Source: Spirogloea muscicola (Eukaryota; Streptophyta; Zygnematophyceae; Spirogloeales; Spirogloeaceae). Taken from it: a stretch of DNA of 39,552 nt. The position numbers and the translations under genes were made by a program. The notes beneath the pieces were generated by a model. The model ran no database searches and had not been told where the DNA came from. It saw only the letters and a program-made list of their open reading frames with translations. Every line of letters begins with the position of its first letter. Position 1 is the stretch's first letter. Where the stretch lies: NCBI GenBank assembly GCA_009602725.1, contig WELB01000018.1:309176-348727 (forward strand), given 5' to 3'. This document shows positions 12,597-21,322 of the stretch, in pieces.

Positions 12597-12709
12597 CTGA
12601 CCTTTCTTGACGTTGTACGTACTGAGGCTCTCAAAGCCACCGCAGCTTCCGGCAAGAAGAAGCAGCGTCCGGGCTGGTCTGTCGGATTTGAGGCTCCTCA
12701 CTCGTAACT
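12597..12709 (+). pseudogene. Fragment of a retrotransposon endonuclease (copy G)
   Basis: Reads TFLDVVRTEALKA... to a stop after WSVGFEAPHS. The LDVVxTEAxK core resembles the second catalytic Asp region of the RLE domain in the partial copy at 39312-39552 (LVDVVVTEAYKSS) and in element E (LLDVVTTDAF). It is followed at 12780-12850 by a hairpin tail in the same orientation, as expected for the 3' end of an element. The match is short, so confidence is modest. Confidence 0.45.
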
Positions 12710-12779
12710 ACTGAGTGGTCCGTCCTTCCCCCGTACTGCCATACAGTAGCTTCTTCAGGCCCCTTCGTAGCTGCTAAGC

Positions 12780-12850
12780 GTTTTTTGGCCCCTTCGAATC
12801 TTTGTCAATTCTTTAGGGCTGGCTTTTCACAGCCCTTGCCCTGAGCTTCC
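12780..12850 (+). repeat. Hairpin-tail repeat
   Basis: GGCCCCTTCGAATCTTTGTC then AATTCTTTAGGGCTGGCTTT then TCACAGCCC: the sense-oriented tail with its hairpin (GGGCTG...CAGCCC). It probably belongs to fragment G upstream and directly precedes the first recognisable part of copy A at 12889. Confidence 0.65.
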
Positions 12851-12938
12851 CTAGTATGTTGTCGTGGTTGGTAGAGTAGAGGAGTCCTTCCTCCTTTTGC
12901 CCCACCAGTTCGGCGCGGGGCTACGGAGCGGCGGAGAG

Positions 12939-13201
12939 AAGGCGCGCGGGGCGCATGAATTGAAAGGGAGGCCAATTCAAGCCAATACATTGTTCAGGCA
13001 GGGTCGAGTGCAGACTAAACAATGCTACATAATACGGAGACCTAATCTAAGGTACCTAAGATGACATTAGTACCCACGGGTGAGCACAAACAAATCTGAC
13101 AAGCTAGATTGGGGAGCTGGAGCGCCGCCACGAAAGCCGGAGGCCTGACTTAGAGCGCGCCCTGCACGTTGATGAAGAGCCAATGCTTGCGAGCGCTGCA
13201 A
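12939..13201 (-). mobile_element. Nested antisense retrotransposon 3' end (copy B)
   Basis: 263-bp insertion inside the RT frame of copy A. It is flanked by the direct repeat GGCGGAGAG (12930-12938 and 13202-13210), a target-site duplication. Read on the minus strand it begins with TTGCAGCGCTCGCAAGCA, corresponding to the LQRSLAxAxH region of the element C-terminus. It passes GTGCTCACCCGTGGGTACTAA, matching the element's terminal LLTRGY-stop region, and ends in a short 3' UTR finishing GCGCGCCTT. The same 3' UTR end is found in copy D at 20065-20110. Removing the insertion restores the RT frame of copy A. Confidence 0.85.
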
Positions 13202-15315
13202 GGCGGAGAGGTGGTCGTGCACGGCGTACGGGCCGCCTTGGACCTGAACCCCGGCTGGATGGCCTTGGCGGTGGATGTCAGGAATGCTTACAACAGCGCA
13301 GACCGAGATGTCATCGCAGAGGAGTTGAGGGCGGCCTTCCCCAGCCTCCTACCCTTCTTCAGGCTGGGCTATGGTCAGCCAAGCGACCTGCTGTGGCGTA
13401 CAGGGCACGGAGGGGTGGAGGTCCTGCAATCCTCCACAGGCGCGCGCCAAGGGGATCCACTGGCCGCGCTGTACTACGCGTTGGCCCACAACCGGGCGCT
13501 GCTGGCCACGGTCGCGGCTCACCCCGGGGTCCTCGCCCCCACGTACGCTGACGACACAACGCTGGTGGGGCCGCCAGACGACGTCGTGGCAGCCTTTGCT
13601 ACCCTGGAGGGGCAGTTGGGCGCCATCGGCCTGGGCATCCGCGCTGCCAAGTGTAGTGCTTGGGCTCCACAGGTCCTGCCTGCCCACCTGCGGTTGCCCA
13701 CGGGCTGCCAGACACCTGATGGGGGCTTCACCCTCCTCGGCGCCCCCATCGGTTCCCCAGCCTTCGCGGTGGAGCAGCTCCAGGCCTTACTGCTGGAGCA
13801 CCTCCGGCCGGCGGACCCTCTCCACACACTGCAAGACATGCAGTTGGCGACGGCGATGCTGACCAGGTGCATTGCCCAGCGCCCGCACTACTTGGCCCGC
13901 GTCCTCCCTCCCTCCCAGGCGGTGAAGGCGGCGTACGCGGCGTTTGACTCCGGCATCCTGGCCAGCGCTGCCGCTCTCCTACAGCACCCCGACTTCCTTA
14001 CCACGCCAGCCGCGCTGCTCCAAGCCAGCCTGTCTGTTAGTCGCGGCGGTCTGGGCTGCCGCCCAGTCGCCCGCGCCTGCGAGGCCGCCTATTTGGGCTG
14101 CTGGGCACAGGTTGCCGCACCCATCAGCCAGCGGTTCCAAGCTCACGGCATCCGCACCTTGGAGCGGGCGGTGGCTGAGGTGGAGAGCGGCTCGCTGCCC
14201 TTCCAGGAGGCCCTCCGCGCTGCCCGCGACGGGCTCCTGGCGGCCCACCCCGACATGTCGCAGCAGGTTGTTCCGTTCATCCACCTGGCGCACACCCCCG
14301 ACCCGCGGGCCCAGGCCCGCTGCAATGCGCTCGTGGACAAAGCGGCCTACGACCAGGTGGCGGAGCTCCTTCCGCCACCTGTTAACACCTGTATGCATCT
14401 GGCTGGCATTTCACAGCCGATTCTTTCATATCAGCAGCCGCTTCCGCCGCAAGACAGTCGCGGGCGCGCCAGGCTGCTCTCAGCCTCCTCCCCCAGGGCG
14501 GCGGCGTGGGTATCCGCGCCCCCCATCTACGCGGCCCTCACAATGCCCGATGCAGTCTACAGGACGGCGGTGCAGCGGCTTCTCGGCCTCCTCCCCCCCC
14601 TGCCTCGTCGGTATCACGCAATGCGAGTGCGGTGCCCGCCACGCTGACCCTGCGACGCTGGCGGCCCATATGCTTCGTTGTGCCCACGGCGGCGAGCGGA
14701 CCGGATCCCATGCCTGCTCAGGGACGGCATGCAAGGCGTCTCCCTCGAGGCTGGTTAGAAGGTGGCCGTGGAGCACTCGTCAATAATGCCATCCTGGGCG
14801 ACGACGACGGCCGGATCCACACCCGGCGCGCTGACCTCGTCGCCATCCCGCCCGGTGGCGGTCCGCGCATCATCGCGGATGTGGTGACCGCCGACTGTGT
14901 CGACTCCGCTAACCCCTCCAAGTCGGCGACGACCGCTGGGCATGCGGTCGCTCTGGCGGCCCGCGGCAAAGAACGGAAATATGCAGACCACCCGCCTGCC
15001 GACGAATTCGCAGCCCTGGCCATCGATGTCCACGGGGCCTATGGCCGTGGCTGGCTGGACCTTCTCCAGCGGCTTGCCCGGCAGGCCATCGAGCGGCGGC
15101 CGGGTCTGCCAAGGGGGCTGCCCGGCTTCAACGCGGCCGGCTCCCTGGCCCAGGTTTTCCGAATGCGGCTCTCCGTGTCCCTCCAACGCTCCCTCGCCTA
15201 TGCCGTCCACTCGCGTGCGGGCCGCGCTATCGCGGCTGCTTCTGGGTCGCGTCTGGATGCTTCTTTTCCTGCGTGGAGCTACTCCGACCTGATGTTGCTC
15301 ACCCGGGGGTATTGA
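13202..15315 (+). pseudogene. RT-zinc-RLE polyprotein of copy A, frameshifted
   Basis: Reverse transcriptase with motif A (ALAVDVRNAYNSADR), motif B (ARQGDPLAALYYALAHNRA), the catalytic TYADDTTLVG and FTLLGAPIGSP, all intact in the frame that is open from 13169 to 14647. A slip in a C8 run near 14595 moves the frame. The zinc knuckle CECGARH...HMLRC then lies in the frame ending at 14786, and a further indel plus an in-frame TAG near 14755 separates it from the endonuclease part (RRADLVAIPPGGGPRIIADV, ERKYADHPPADEF), which is read to the TGA at 15313. Compared with element E it carries an extra 54 nt at 14381-14434 bounded by GT and AG. Not functional as read. The N-terminal half of the protein is missing. 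Confidence 0.85.
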
Positions 15316-15820
15316 GCTTCCTGTGATTTCGTCGTGTCTCATTCTCTCGCTGCCTAGCTGTGTGTTTTTTGTTTTTTCCGGCTTTTGACATTGTCCATTC
15401 TTTCTGGGCTGGCTTTGCTGGCCCCCTTTCTCTATGGGCGCGCACTTCCTTCCTCGGCATCTCATTCTTCGGCTTTGGACATTGTCCATTCTTTTTGGGC
15501 TGGCTTTGCCAGCCCCTCTTTCCCTATGGGCGAGCCTTCTTTCTTTGCCCGCATTGGGAGTGCCACTTCTTTTTGGGCTGGCTTTGCCAGCCACTCTTCT
15601 CTATGGGCGAGCACTCCTCACTTCTTAACCACAGCCACCAGCCTAATCTGGCCGCTCTGTCGGGTTTCTGCTTTGATCTCTGAGAGTCCCCTTGCTGCCG
15701 TCTTGGCACTTACTACCGTGCTTTCTGCTCCATCCGGCTCCTTCAGACTTTGTCCATTCCTTTGGGCTGGCCTCTCACAGCCACCAGTCAATTTGGCCGC
15801 GCTTTCTTTCTAAAGCATCG
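15316..15820 (+). repeat. Hairpin-rich 3' tail of copy A
   Basis: Starts directly after the ORF stop. Contains four spaced copies of a unit of the form TTGTCCATTCTTT-GGGCTGGC-TTT-GCCAGCCCC...TATGGGCGAG, with hairpins at about 15406-15424, 15497-15515 (perfect 8-bp stem, 3-nt loop), 15575-15592 and 15765-15783. Spacing of the first units is about 91 and 78 bases. The same units occur, in both orientations, at many other sites in the window. Confidence 0.85.
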
Positions 15821-17493
15821 GAGAACCCACGCCGTCTGTGCCTGGCTGGCAACAACCCACGCGGAGCACGAAAAGGGAGAGGCACCACAAGGATCACTTC
15901 GGAGGAGACCACTTCTGACCGTGCGCTATGAACGTCTTACGACAGCTTCGGCAAGCGGCAACCTATGTTTATCTCTCCTCCAGGATCTGGCTAAGGTGGT
16001 TGACACCGTCGTGGTAGTGGGGGGGGCAAGCTTGGGGCATGCTAGCAGTCCGCAGGCGTTGTTTGCATGCTTCGAAATGTAGCTATTGCTATTCTCAGCG
16101 ATTGTTCATCAGCCGCTGAGCCGTGAGAGGGGTGGCTGTGGAAGGTTAGCCCATCAGAGGTAGACAAAGTAAGGGGTGGAGAAAATGCCACAAGATCGCT
16201 AACTCCTGTTCGGATACCAGCCTTTGAGGGCAGATGTGTAGGACCTTGCTCCCACACACTTAGTCATTCGACCTTCGGCTTGGATGAGCCTTGATCGCTG
16301 CTGCTGTTTCCTACTCTCGAGAACTGGCCTCTTAGAGCCACCATCTTCTGCCAAATAGCAGTTCCTTCTACCCTCGCGTCCCAGCTCCTCCATAAGAGCA
16401 CCACTCTCTGTCGCCCAACCCCCCGTGACAAATCCCACCTCCCAACAACGTGCGCCGCTGCCAGACCTGGCTCCTTTAGTTGCCCTACGCCGGGCTAACA
16501 TGAATGTGTCACGCTGTCCTCTACCACCTTCATTTTCCTGCTCAACAATCTTCAACGTACTTCACACGCATGACCCCCTTGGAGGAGGTCCGCATCCATT
16601 TGCCCACACTTACAGCCGCAGGCTCCGATCGCAAAGTGATACTACACATGATCGGCGTGAGTGCTGCTCTCGCTGCCCGATTGGCCATCCTTTCTCTAGT
16701 TGGCGCCTTCTTTCTGCAAAATGTGATCCTCCACCATCAGCCCAGCCATCAAGTGAAGGACATGAACAGTAAGACCATTGTCCATGATCCATACCGGACC
16801 TCAAAATGTCCACCGTCTTGCCGCTTCTCCATCAGATTGATTTCCTGTATATTTCAGCTTCACAGATCACTCAGCCGCCTTTTGCCTGCCTGCCATCCAC
16901 CTTTTTGACTAGTCCAGCAGGTGGTGCCGCACCTTCACAGCCTTTGCTGGTGTGATTGCAAATGGCGGCGCGTAGTATTCGAATCCTCTCAAACCTGCTA
17001 CGTGTACTTTGCAAGCCTCGCCTTTGCTAATGTGATGTCCCACCAGATGAGCCTCCTGTCAAATATGGTCAAGCTCACAAGATCGTTTGCTCCCGCAACA
17101 TATTGAGAAGCCAAGCACGTCAACAGTCCCAACACGAATACTGAGCAACCTGCAATACATAGACAATAGCAACTAATGGTTGTGAGGTAAATTTCTTCCT
17201 TGTACTTGAGCACGAGAATCAAAACGATTCATCCAGCAGTATGCCAATCTTTGGTCTCGGGCGACAGTTGAGGAGGCAGATACAAGTTCTTGCAACGCGG
17301 AAAGCAGTTGAGAAGGGTCTCTTGACAGTGAACCTCAAGTGAAGGACTGAAGCTTCTTGACGAGTTCCAGCAGAGGGCCTCATGTTATTTCTCATGTATA
17401 GTAGTCCTGCTCATGTACGGGACCTGCTTCGAAGATATGTGCAACCTGCTGGCTGTGCACCCAATCCTCAGCTGCCCAGCAACGGTGCAACTC
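15821..17493. other. Intergenic, 1.7 kb
   Basis: Between the tail of copy A and the stop codon of the ASC-1-like gene. Frames of up to about 130 codons occur on both strands (for example 16504-16908 plus), but none shows a motif, a plausible splice pattern or a family I recognise. No RNA gene was seen. Confidence 0.4.
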
Positions 17494-18881
17494 TCATGCC
17501 TCCGCTGCTGTAGCACCTGCTGCTTTGCTAAGGCTGGCCTCCTGAGAAATAACACCCACTGCTTCCGCGAGGGGGTCATCATGCTGGACCCGCATCCACG
17601 ATCGTTCTGATGGGCCCCGCCCAACCCCTGAAGCTGCACCGCTGCTCTTGACCGCACCCTCAGCCTTGGTAGTCCGTGTATGAGACTTGCCCAACGCTCT
17701 CAAGTCTACGAAAATGGGAGGTGGGATGCAAAGGCTTGGGCTTGGCTTCACTCGCATATTGAGATCCTGAGTGGCGCCGCTGGAAGTGCTTGTACTGAGC
17801 AGGGCTGCCTCTTCTGCCACGTCGCCCAGCTGCTCAGATTCCGCCATCACAACCTGGCACATGCATGCAGAGCAGAATCCATAGTGCTCACTTCTTGCTA
17901 ATCATGCGATTGCTGCATTGTCAATTTTGTCAATGCCGTAAGAAGTGTAGCACTTACTAGATATTCGTTGTATACCTCAATGGTGAAACTTGCAAACCCC
18001 CGACTCGCCACAGCCACAGGCCTTCCCACAAGCAGGGGAGATACATTATGATACGCGTGCTAGACTCTGGACATGGAGGCCATGCACCACACTGCTGTAT
18101 TGAGCAAGAAAATGGCACCTTCCGTCCAAGGAGATCAAAAGTAACAACAACGCGCTTCTTGCGCTCCTCCTCTGCGCGCTCCATGTCTTCCTGGCGGTTC
18201 TGGAGCTGCAGCTTCTCCTGCACTCGTGATGCAAGGGCGATGACGAAAGGCTTGAGACCAGGCTGTGGCTAGTTGGTCATGGTGCCAGCCAATTATGGCA
18301 GTTGCAACCAAACGTCTACTGGAGCCCTTGTGAGATGCAGCCTACTGGAGAGTCGGGCTGCCTTACCTCCTCGCTTAGCCAGGCGTTGCTATCAATTTGG
18401 AAATAGTCACTCTGGTCGTCAATGACTTCAGTCCTCCTTGCCGCGGTCCGGTCGTACTCCACTAGGCGATCCTGCATAGCACAAGCCACACAGTCCTCGT
18501 CAAAATTAGCCAAAGAAAGAGCCGGAGCTGATGTTTGAGGCTTGGCGCTAGGAATATCCAGTAATCCATAAGGTATCAGAGACATTTACTTCAGGTTGAG
18601 ATTTACATTAACTTACAAAACACCATCCACTTCGTGCTGGGTGGTTGTTGTGGACATGCTGCACTTGGAGATGGTGATCAACCTCGCAGACATGTCAGTG
18701 CATTCATGCTATTTGAGAGCCACTCGACTTCTCGACAGAGCTCGACCTTGAAGGCAATTGCTTTGGCCTCTGCCTCACTCGCAAGCTCCGGGGGCAGGAG
18801 CGCCTGCTCATCCAACCCAGCGTAGCTACTGCCATTGCGCAGGACCAGCGCGCCACACGTTTCGCAGGGGCCCTCGCCCTC
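17494..18881 (-). CDS. Activating signal cointegrator 1 (ASC-1/TRIP4-like), 5' part not found
   Basis: Predicted subunit of the activating-signal-cointegrator complex, a nuclear coactivator with a role in ribosome-collision and alkylation-damage responses in other eukaryotes. Exons on the minus strand: 18881-18747, 18471-18367, 18217-18119, 17853-17494 (232 aa). The first visible exon is the second half of the C2HC5 zinc finger (EGEGPCETCGALVLRNGSSY). The second holds the family signature LVEYDRTAARRTEVIDDQSDYF...NAWLSEE. The third is a charged helix (QEDMERAEEERKKR) ending VVVTFDLLGRK. The last ends with RVQHDDPL, a plant-type C-terminus without an ASCH domain. Upstream of 18882, where the first zinc-finger half (CxC...H...CLxCGxxxC) should be, there are retroelement fragments and I could not find the missing exon. 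A strong GTGAGC donor on the minus strand at 18967-18962 may belong to an unrecognised exon. Confidence 0.85.
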
Positions 18882-19019
18882 CTGCCAAACGAACGATCAG
18901 ATTGCATGCTTCAATAAAGTGGAGCTCTACATTACTTCCAGTCTAAGGTTTCAAAGTCAGGCTCACCCGTTTCCTTCTGGCGAAAGACAGTCCTGATTGA
19001 GGCAGAAAGGGGGGGGGGG
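18882..19019. other. Upstream flank of the ASC-1-like gene
   Basis: Ends in a run of 13 G's with an undetermined base at 19023, at the boundary to retroelement sequence. Such a run beside an N often marks an assembly or sequencing difficulty. Confidence 0.4.
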
Positions 19020-19085
19020 GCGNCTGCTTCCGGGTCTCGCCCGGCTGCATCTTTTCCAGCCTCGAGCTACTCTGACCTGATGAAG
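19020..19085 (+). mobile_element. Retrotransposon C-terminal scrap (copy C, sense part)
   Basis: About 64 bases matching the last coding stretch of copy A (CTGCTTCnGGGTC...GAGCTACTCnGACCTGATG, compare 15236-15295). It breaks off exactly at GACCTGATG and is followed by antisense tail sequence. Confidence 0.75.
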
Positions 19086-19345
19086 AGGGGCTGGCAAAGC
19101 CAACCCAAAAAGAATGGACAATGTTCAAAGCCAAAGAAAGAGGTGCTGAAAAAGGACTACACTACAAAGTGCAAGATGGTGCAGAGGAGCCCTGCCGATC
19201 GAAGATGAGCTCGCCCATAGAAGAGAGGGGCTGGCAGAAGCCAGCCAAAAAAGAATGGACAATATCCAAAGAGCTCCAACACTAGCTAGGCATCTAGACA
19301 ACTAGACATGACGGAACCACACGAAGTTCAATACCCGCGGGTGAG
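19086..19345 (-). mobile_element. Inverted 3' tail of copy C
   Basis: Read on the minus strand it starts GATGTTGCTCACCCGCGGGTATTGA, matching the last codons and stop of copy A. It then follows copy A's tail in order (CTTCGTGTGG, TGCCTAGCT, ATTGTCCATTCTTTT) and ends after two hairpin units near 19205-19265 and 19085-19135. It begins with the four bases GATG at which the neighbouring sense fragment stops, so the two halves look like one element whose 3' part has been inverted. Confidence 0.75.
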
Positions 19346-19500
19346 CAACATCAATGGGCGAGCACCTTCTTCTTTCCTGGAGTTGATGCAGTCGGCGGGG
19401 GCAACGTCGACTGAATGAAGGCGCGGCGCGCGAGGAGAAAGTGCTCGCCCATTGAGAGTAGGGGCTGGAACAACCAGCCCGAAAAAGAGGAGACGGCCAC
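19343..19500 (-). repeat. Hairpin-tail unit and local inverted repeat
   Basis: The unit GAAAGTGCTCGCCCATTGAG, then AGTAGGGGCTGGAACAACCAGCCC at 19437-19487, is the antisense tail repeat, nearly identical to 32586-32632 and 38668-38712. CAATGGGCGAGCACCTTCTTC at 19343-19363 is its reverse complement, so the ~75 bases between (19365-19430) are bounded by inverted repeats. Confidence 0.65.
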
Positions 19501-19737
19501 TCGCCCCAACTTTGACAGGATGGAGTAACCGCTTTCTCTCGTCTGTACTTTTACTGTAGTGCGCACCGCCGTTGTAAGAGCCTCACAATGCGAACTTTGT
19601 TCGAAGTCTGGCTCATTGCAGCTTTTATTTTGATTTGGCCGCGCTTTGAACTACCGGCTGGCCGATCACAGTTGTACCCCCGATGGGCAGGCCCGCCTCG
19701 CGCCGGTCGGGCCTCCGTCGCCGCCGCCCGCCGCCGC

Positions 19738-19801
19738 CATGGCCGCTGGCGCCGCTTGCGGCGGGCTGCTGGGCCTGGCTGGCCTGCAGGCGCGCGCGAG
19801 G
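19738..19801 (+). CDS. Possible orphan first exon
   Basis: In a GC-rich island an ATG at 19738 in a GCCGCCGCC context opens MAAGAACGGLLGLAGLQARAR and meets a good donor (GAG|GTGAGA) at 19802. I found no second exon before the following repeats. It could be the displaced or truncated start of a gene broken by retroelements, or chance in GC-rich DNA. Confidence 0.2.
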
Positions 19802-19948
19802 TGAGACGCGGGGTTCGACGCCGCGGCAGAAAGCGGCGCAGCAACTGGGGACCGTGGTGCACGTCGAGGTCGCTAACTGACGCCCGAATACCGAACGGCA
19901 AGTGGGATGCAAGCTCATCCAACGAGGGCGAGGGCTGAAGAAAGAGAG

Positions 19949-20062
19949 AAAATGCGTGTATATTAAGAGATGGGGAGGCCATGTGTGGCCAAGTACAAAG
20001 GCAAGCACATTGGACAAATGTACGTCACCTGCTGCTAAGCTGACCCGCTCAGTAACCACGAA
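19949..20062 (+). repeat. Dispersed repeat 'R2', longest copy
   Basis: Runs from AATGCGTGTATATTAAGAGA through GGCCAAGTACAAAGGCAAGC to TGACCCGCTCAGTAACC. The first part recurs at 7507-7545. The last two motifs recur in reverse complement at 38902-38972 (GGTTACTGAGCGGGTCA and GCTTGCCTTTGTACTTGGCC). Confidence 0.65.
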
Positions 20063-20064
20063 GA

Positions 20065-20505
20065 GAGAAGGCGCGCGGTGCGCATGAAATTGAATGGGAG
20101 GCAAATTCTAGCCTTACAAATGTCATTTTAACTGGGTAATGAGCTGGCCAAGGGGGACACTAATATCCCCGAGTGAGCACATGCATATCTGACAAGCTAT
20201 ACTGAGGAGCCGAACCACCACCACGGAAGCCATTAGCCTGGGCTAATGCACGACCAGCACGCTGGTGAAATCGCGAGTGCTTGGGAGCGCTGCAGACTCA
20301 ATGATAGCCTCATCCTGTAGCATGCAACGATGGCTTGTGGGACGCTAGAATGGCCTAAGCTACCCGCCCGACTACGTCGGCGGGCATCAACATGCAGTGC
20401 CAGGCGATGGAGGAGGGCAGACCACTTCGTTCCGTAGCCGCCGTAGATGTCCATGGCGCATGGGAAGAAGTGGTAAAAGAATGGACAATGGTTCGAAGGG
20501 GCCAA
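20065..20505 (-). mobile_element. Retrotransposon C-terminal fragment (copy D)
   Basis: Minus-strand frame 20505-20233 encodes AMDIYGGYGTKWSALLHRLA...MRLSLSLQRSQALA, a diverged version of the C-terminus of copy A (AIDVHGAYGRGWLDLLQRLA...MRLSVSLQRSLAYA). A degraded TGTGCTCACTCGGGGATATT region and a 3' UTR follow, ending CCGCGCGCCTT at 20066, the same end as nested copy B. It is truncated on its 5' side exactly where hairpin-tail sequence of the same orientation starts. Confidence 0.8.
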
Positions 20506-20790
20506 ATGACGGAGGGGCCTAGAAGAGCAAGCAAGCGCGGCCAGATTGACTGGTGGCTGGGAGAGGCCAGCCCAAAGGAGTGGACAAGGTCTGAAGAAGG
20601 CGGAGTGCTAAGGATTAAGACCTCAGCAATGAGACTCTCAGTAACCTCTTGTCAAGCGCTAAAGCACGAAGCAGCTACGAAGGGGCCCGAAGATGCTATG
20701 TCAGAATGGGGGGAGGATGGGCTGAAGAAGCCAGCCCGAAAAGACTGGACAAGGTCAGAAGCCGGAAAGCGCTGAAACACAGTAAACGAG
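20506..20790 (-). repeat. Stacked hairpin tails upstream of copy D
   Basis: On the minus strand two tail-like segments follow each other. One (about 20790-20660) has the hairpin GGGCTGGCTTCTTCAGCCC. The second starts at AGAGGTTACTGAG (about 20655, the sequence at the ORF stop of element E) and contains GGGCTGGCCTCTCCCAGCC. The part 20520-20600 is the reverse complement of 15745-15810 of copy A's tail with few changes. These are 3' ends of severely truncated elements, placed head to tail with copy D. Confidence 0.7.
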
Positions 20791-21322
20791 TACCTCGAAG
20801 GATGGTACCCTCGCTCAGTGCGTATGACACCTCGTGACAGCCACGGATTGACATCAGCTCTACCGCTGCAGCTTCTTCAAAGCCTGCCTGCAGCAGCTAC
20901 CACTTATCAGCAACTTAGGCCCTTGCCGTCGCGCTCCCTTGGGCACTGCCCGTGCCAGCAGTGGTGCAACCTTGTGAGTTGTGCCGCATGGATTGCAGCA
21001 GGCATCTGGATCTCAAGCCCTCTAGCCAACGAGAGCAATATGTAAGCGTGAGCCACTGAGGCAGAACAACAGTGAGGTTGCCTACATGCTGCTGTCACCT
21101 TGACAGGCATGCAGAAGCAAATTGCATGCTCTTTAATAAGCTGGTGCCGTGGAGGCAATTTCTTTCCGGCAAAAGCAAGCATTGCTGACAAGCTCACGGG
21201 CGCCGATGCAGCCATCAGGAGCCTAAGCATCTAATGTGCTGATGATGACATTGTAGAGAACATAGCAAAAGAGATATGAAGCATCTCCTCCTATAAGTAC
21301 GTGGGTGCAGCCTAGCTCATTG
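20791..21322. other. Intergenic, 0.5 kb
   Basis: Between retroelement tails and the SURF1 stop codon. Open frames of about 75-107 codons exist on both strands, but none has a recognisable motif. It presumably includes the SURF1 3' untranslated region. Confidence 0.4.

Larger units (their letters stand above)
12889..15820 (+). mobile_element. RLE-type non-LTR retrotransposon, copy A (decayed)
   Basis: 5'-truncated LINE-like element. It begins at the RT block LPHQFGAGLRSGG (12898-12938), is interrupted by a nested antisense insertion (12939-13201), resumes at GGEVVVHGVRA, runs to the ORF stop at 15313-15315 and continues into a hairpin-rich 3' tail to about 15820. It has no long terminal repeats and no visible poly(A). 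About 60-65% similarity to element E by eye over the whole coding part makes it a related but distinct subfamily. Confidence 0.85.

Noticed and set aside
16504-16908. 134-codon plus-strand frame in the 15.8-17.5 kb gap
   Set aside because: No recognisable domain, no plausible splice neighbours and composition like the surrounding non-coding DNA.
18218-18262. Earlier acceptor at 18262 for exon 3 of the ASC-1-like gene
   Set aside because: It keeps phase, but the acceptor giving an exon start at 18217 joins WLSEE to EKLQL, which fits the family without an extra 15 residues.
20465-20530. GGTTCGAAGGGG in the tail repeats as a pol III B-box of a tRNA-derived SINE
   Set aside because: The motif varies (GGTCCGAAG, GTTCAAAG) between copies and I found no convincing A-box or cloverleaf.
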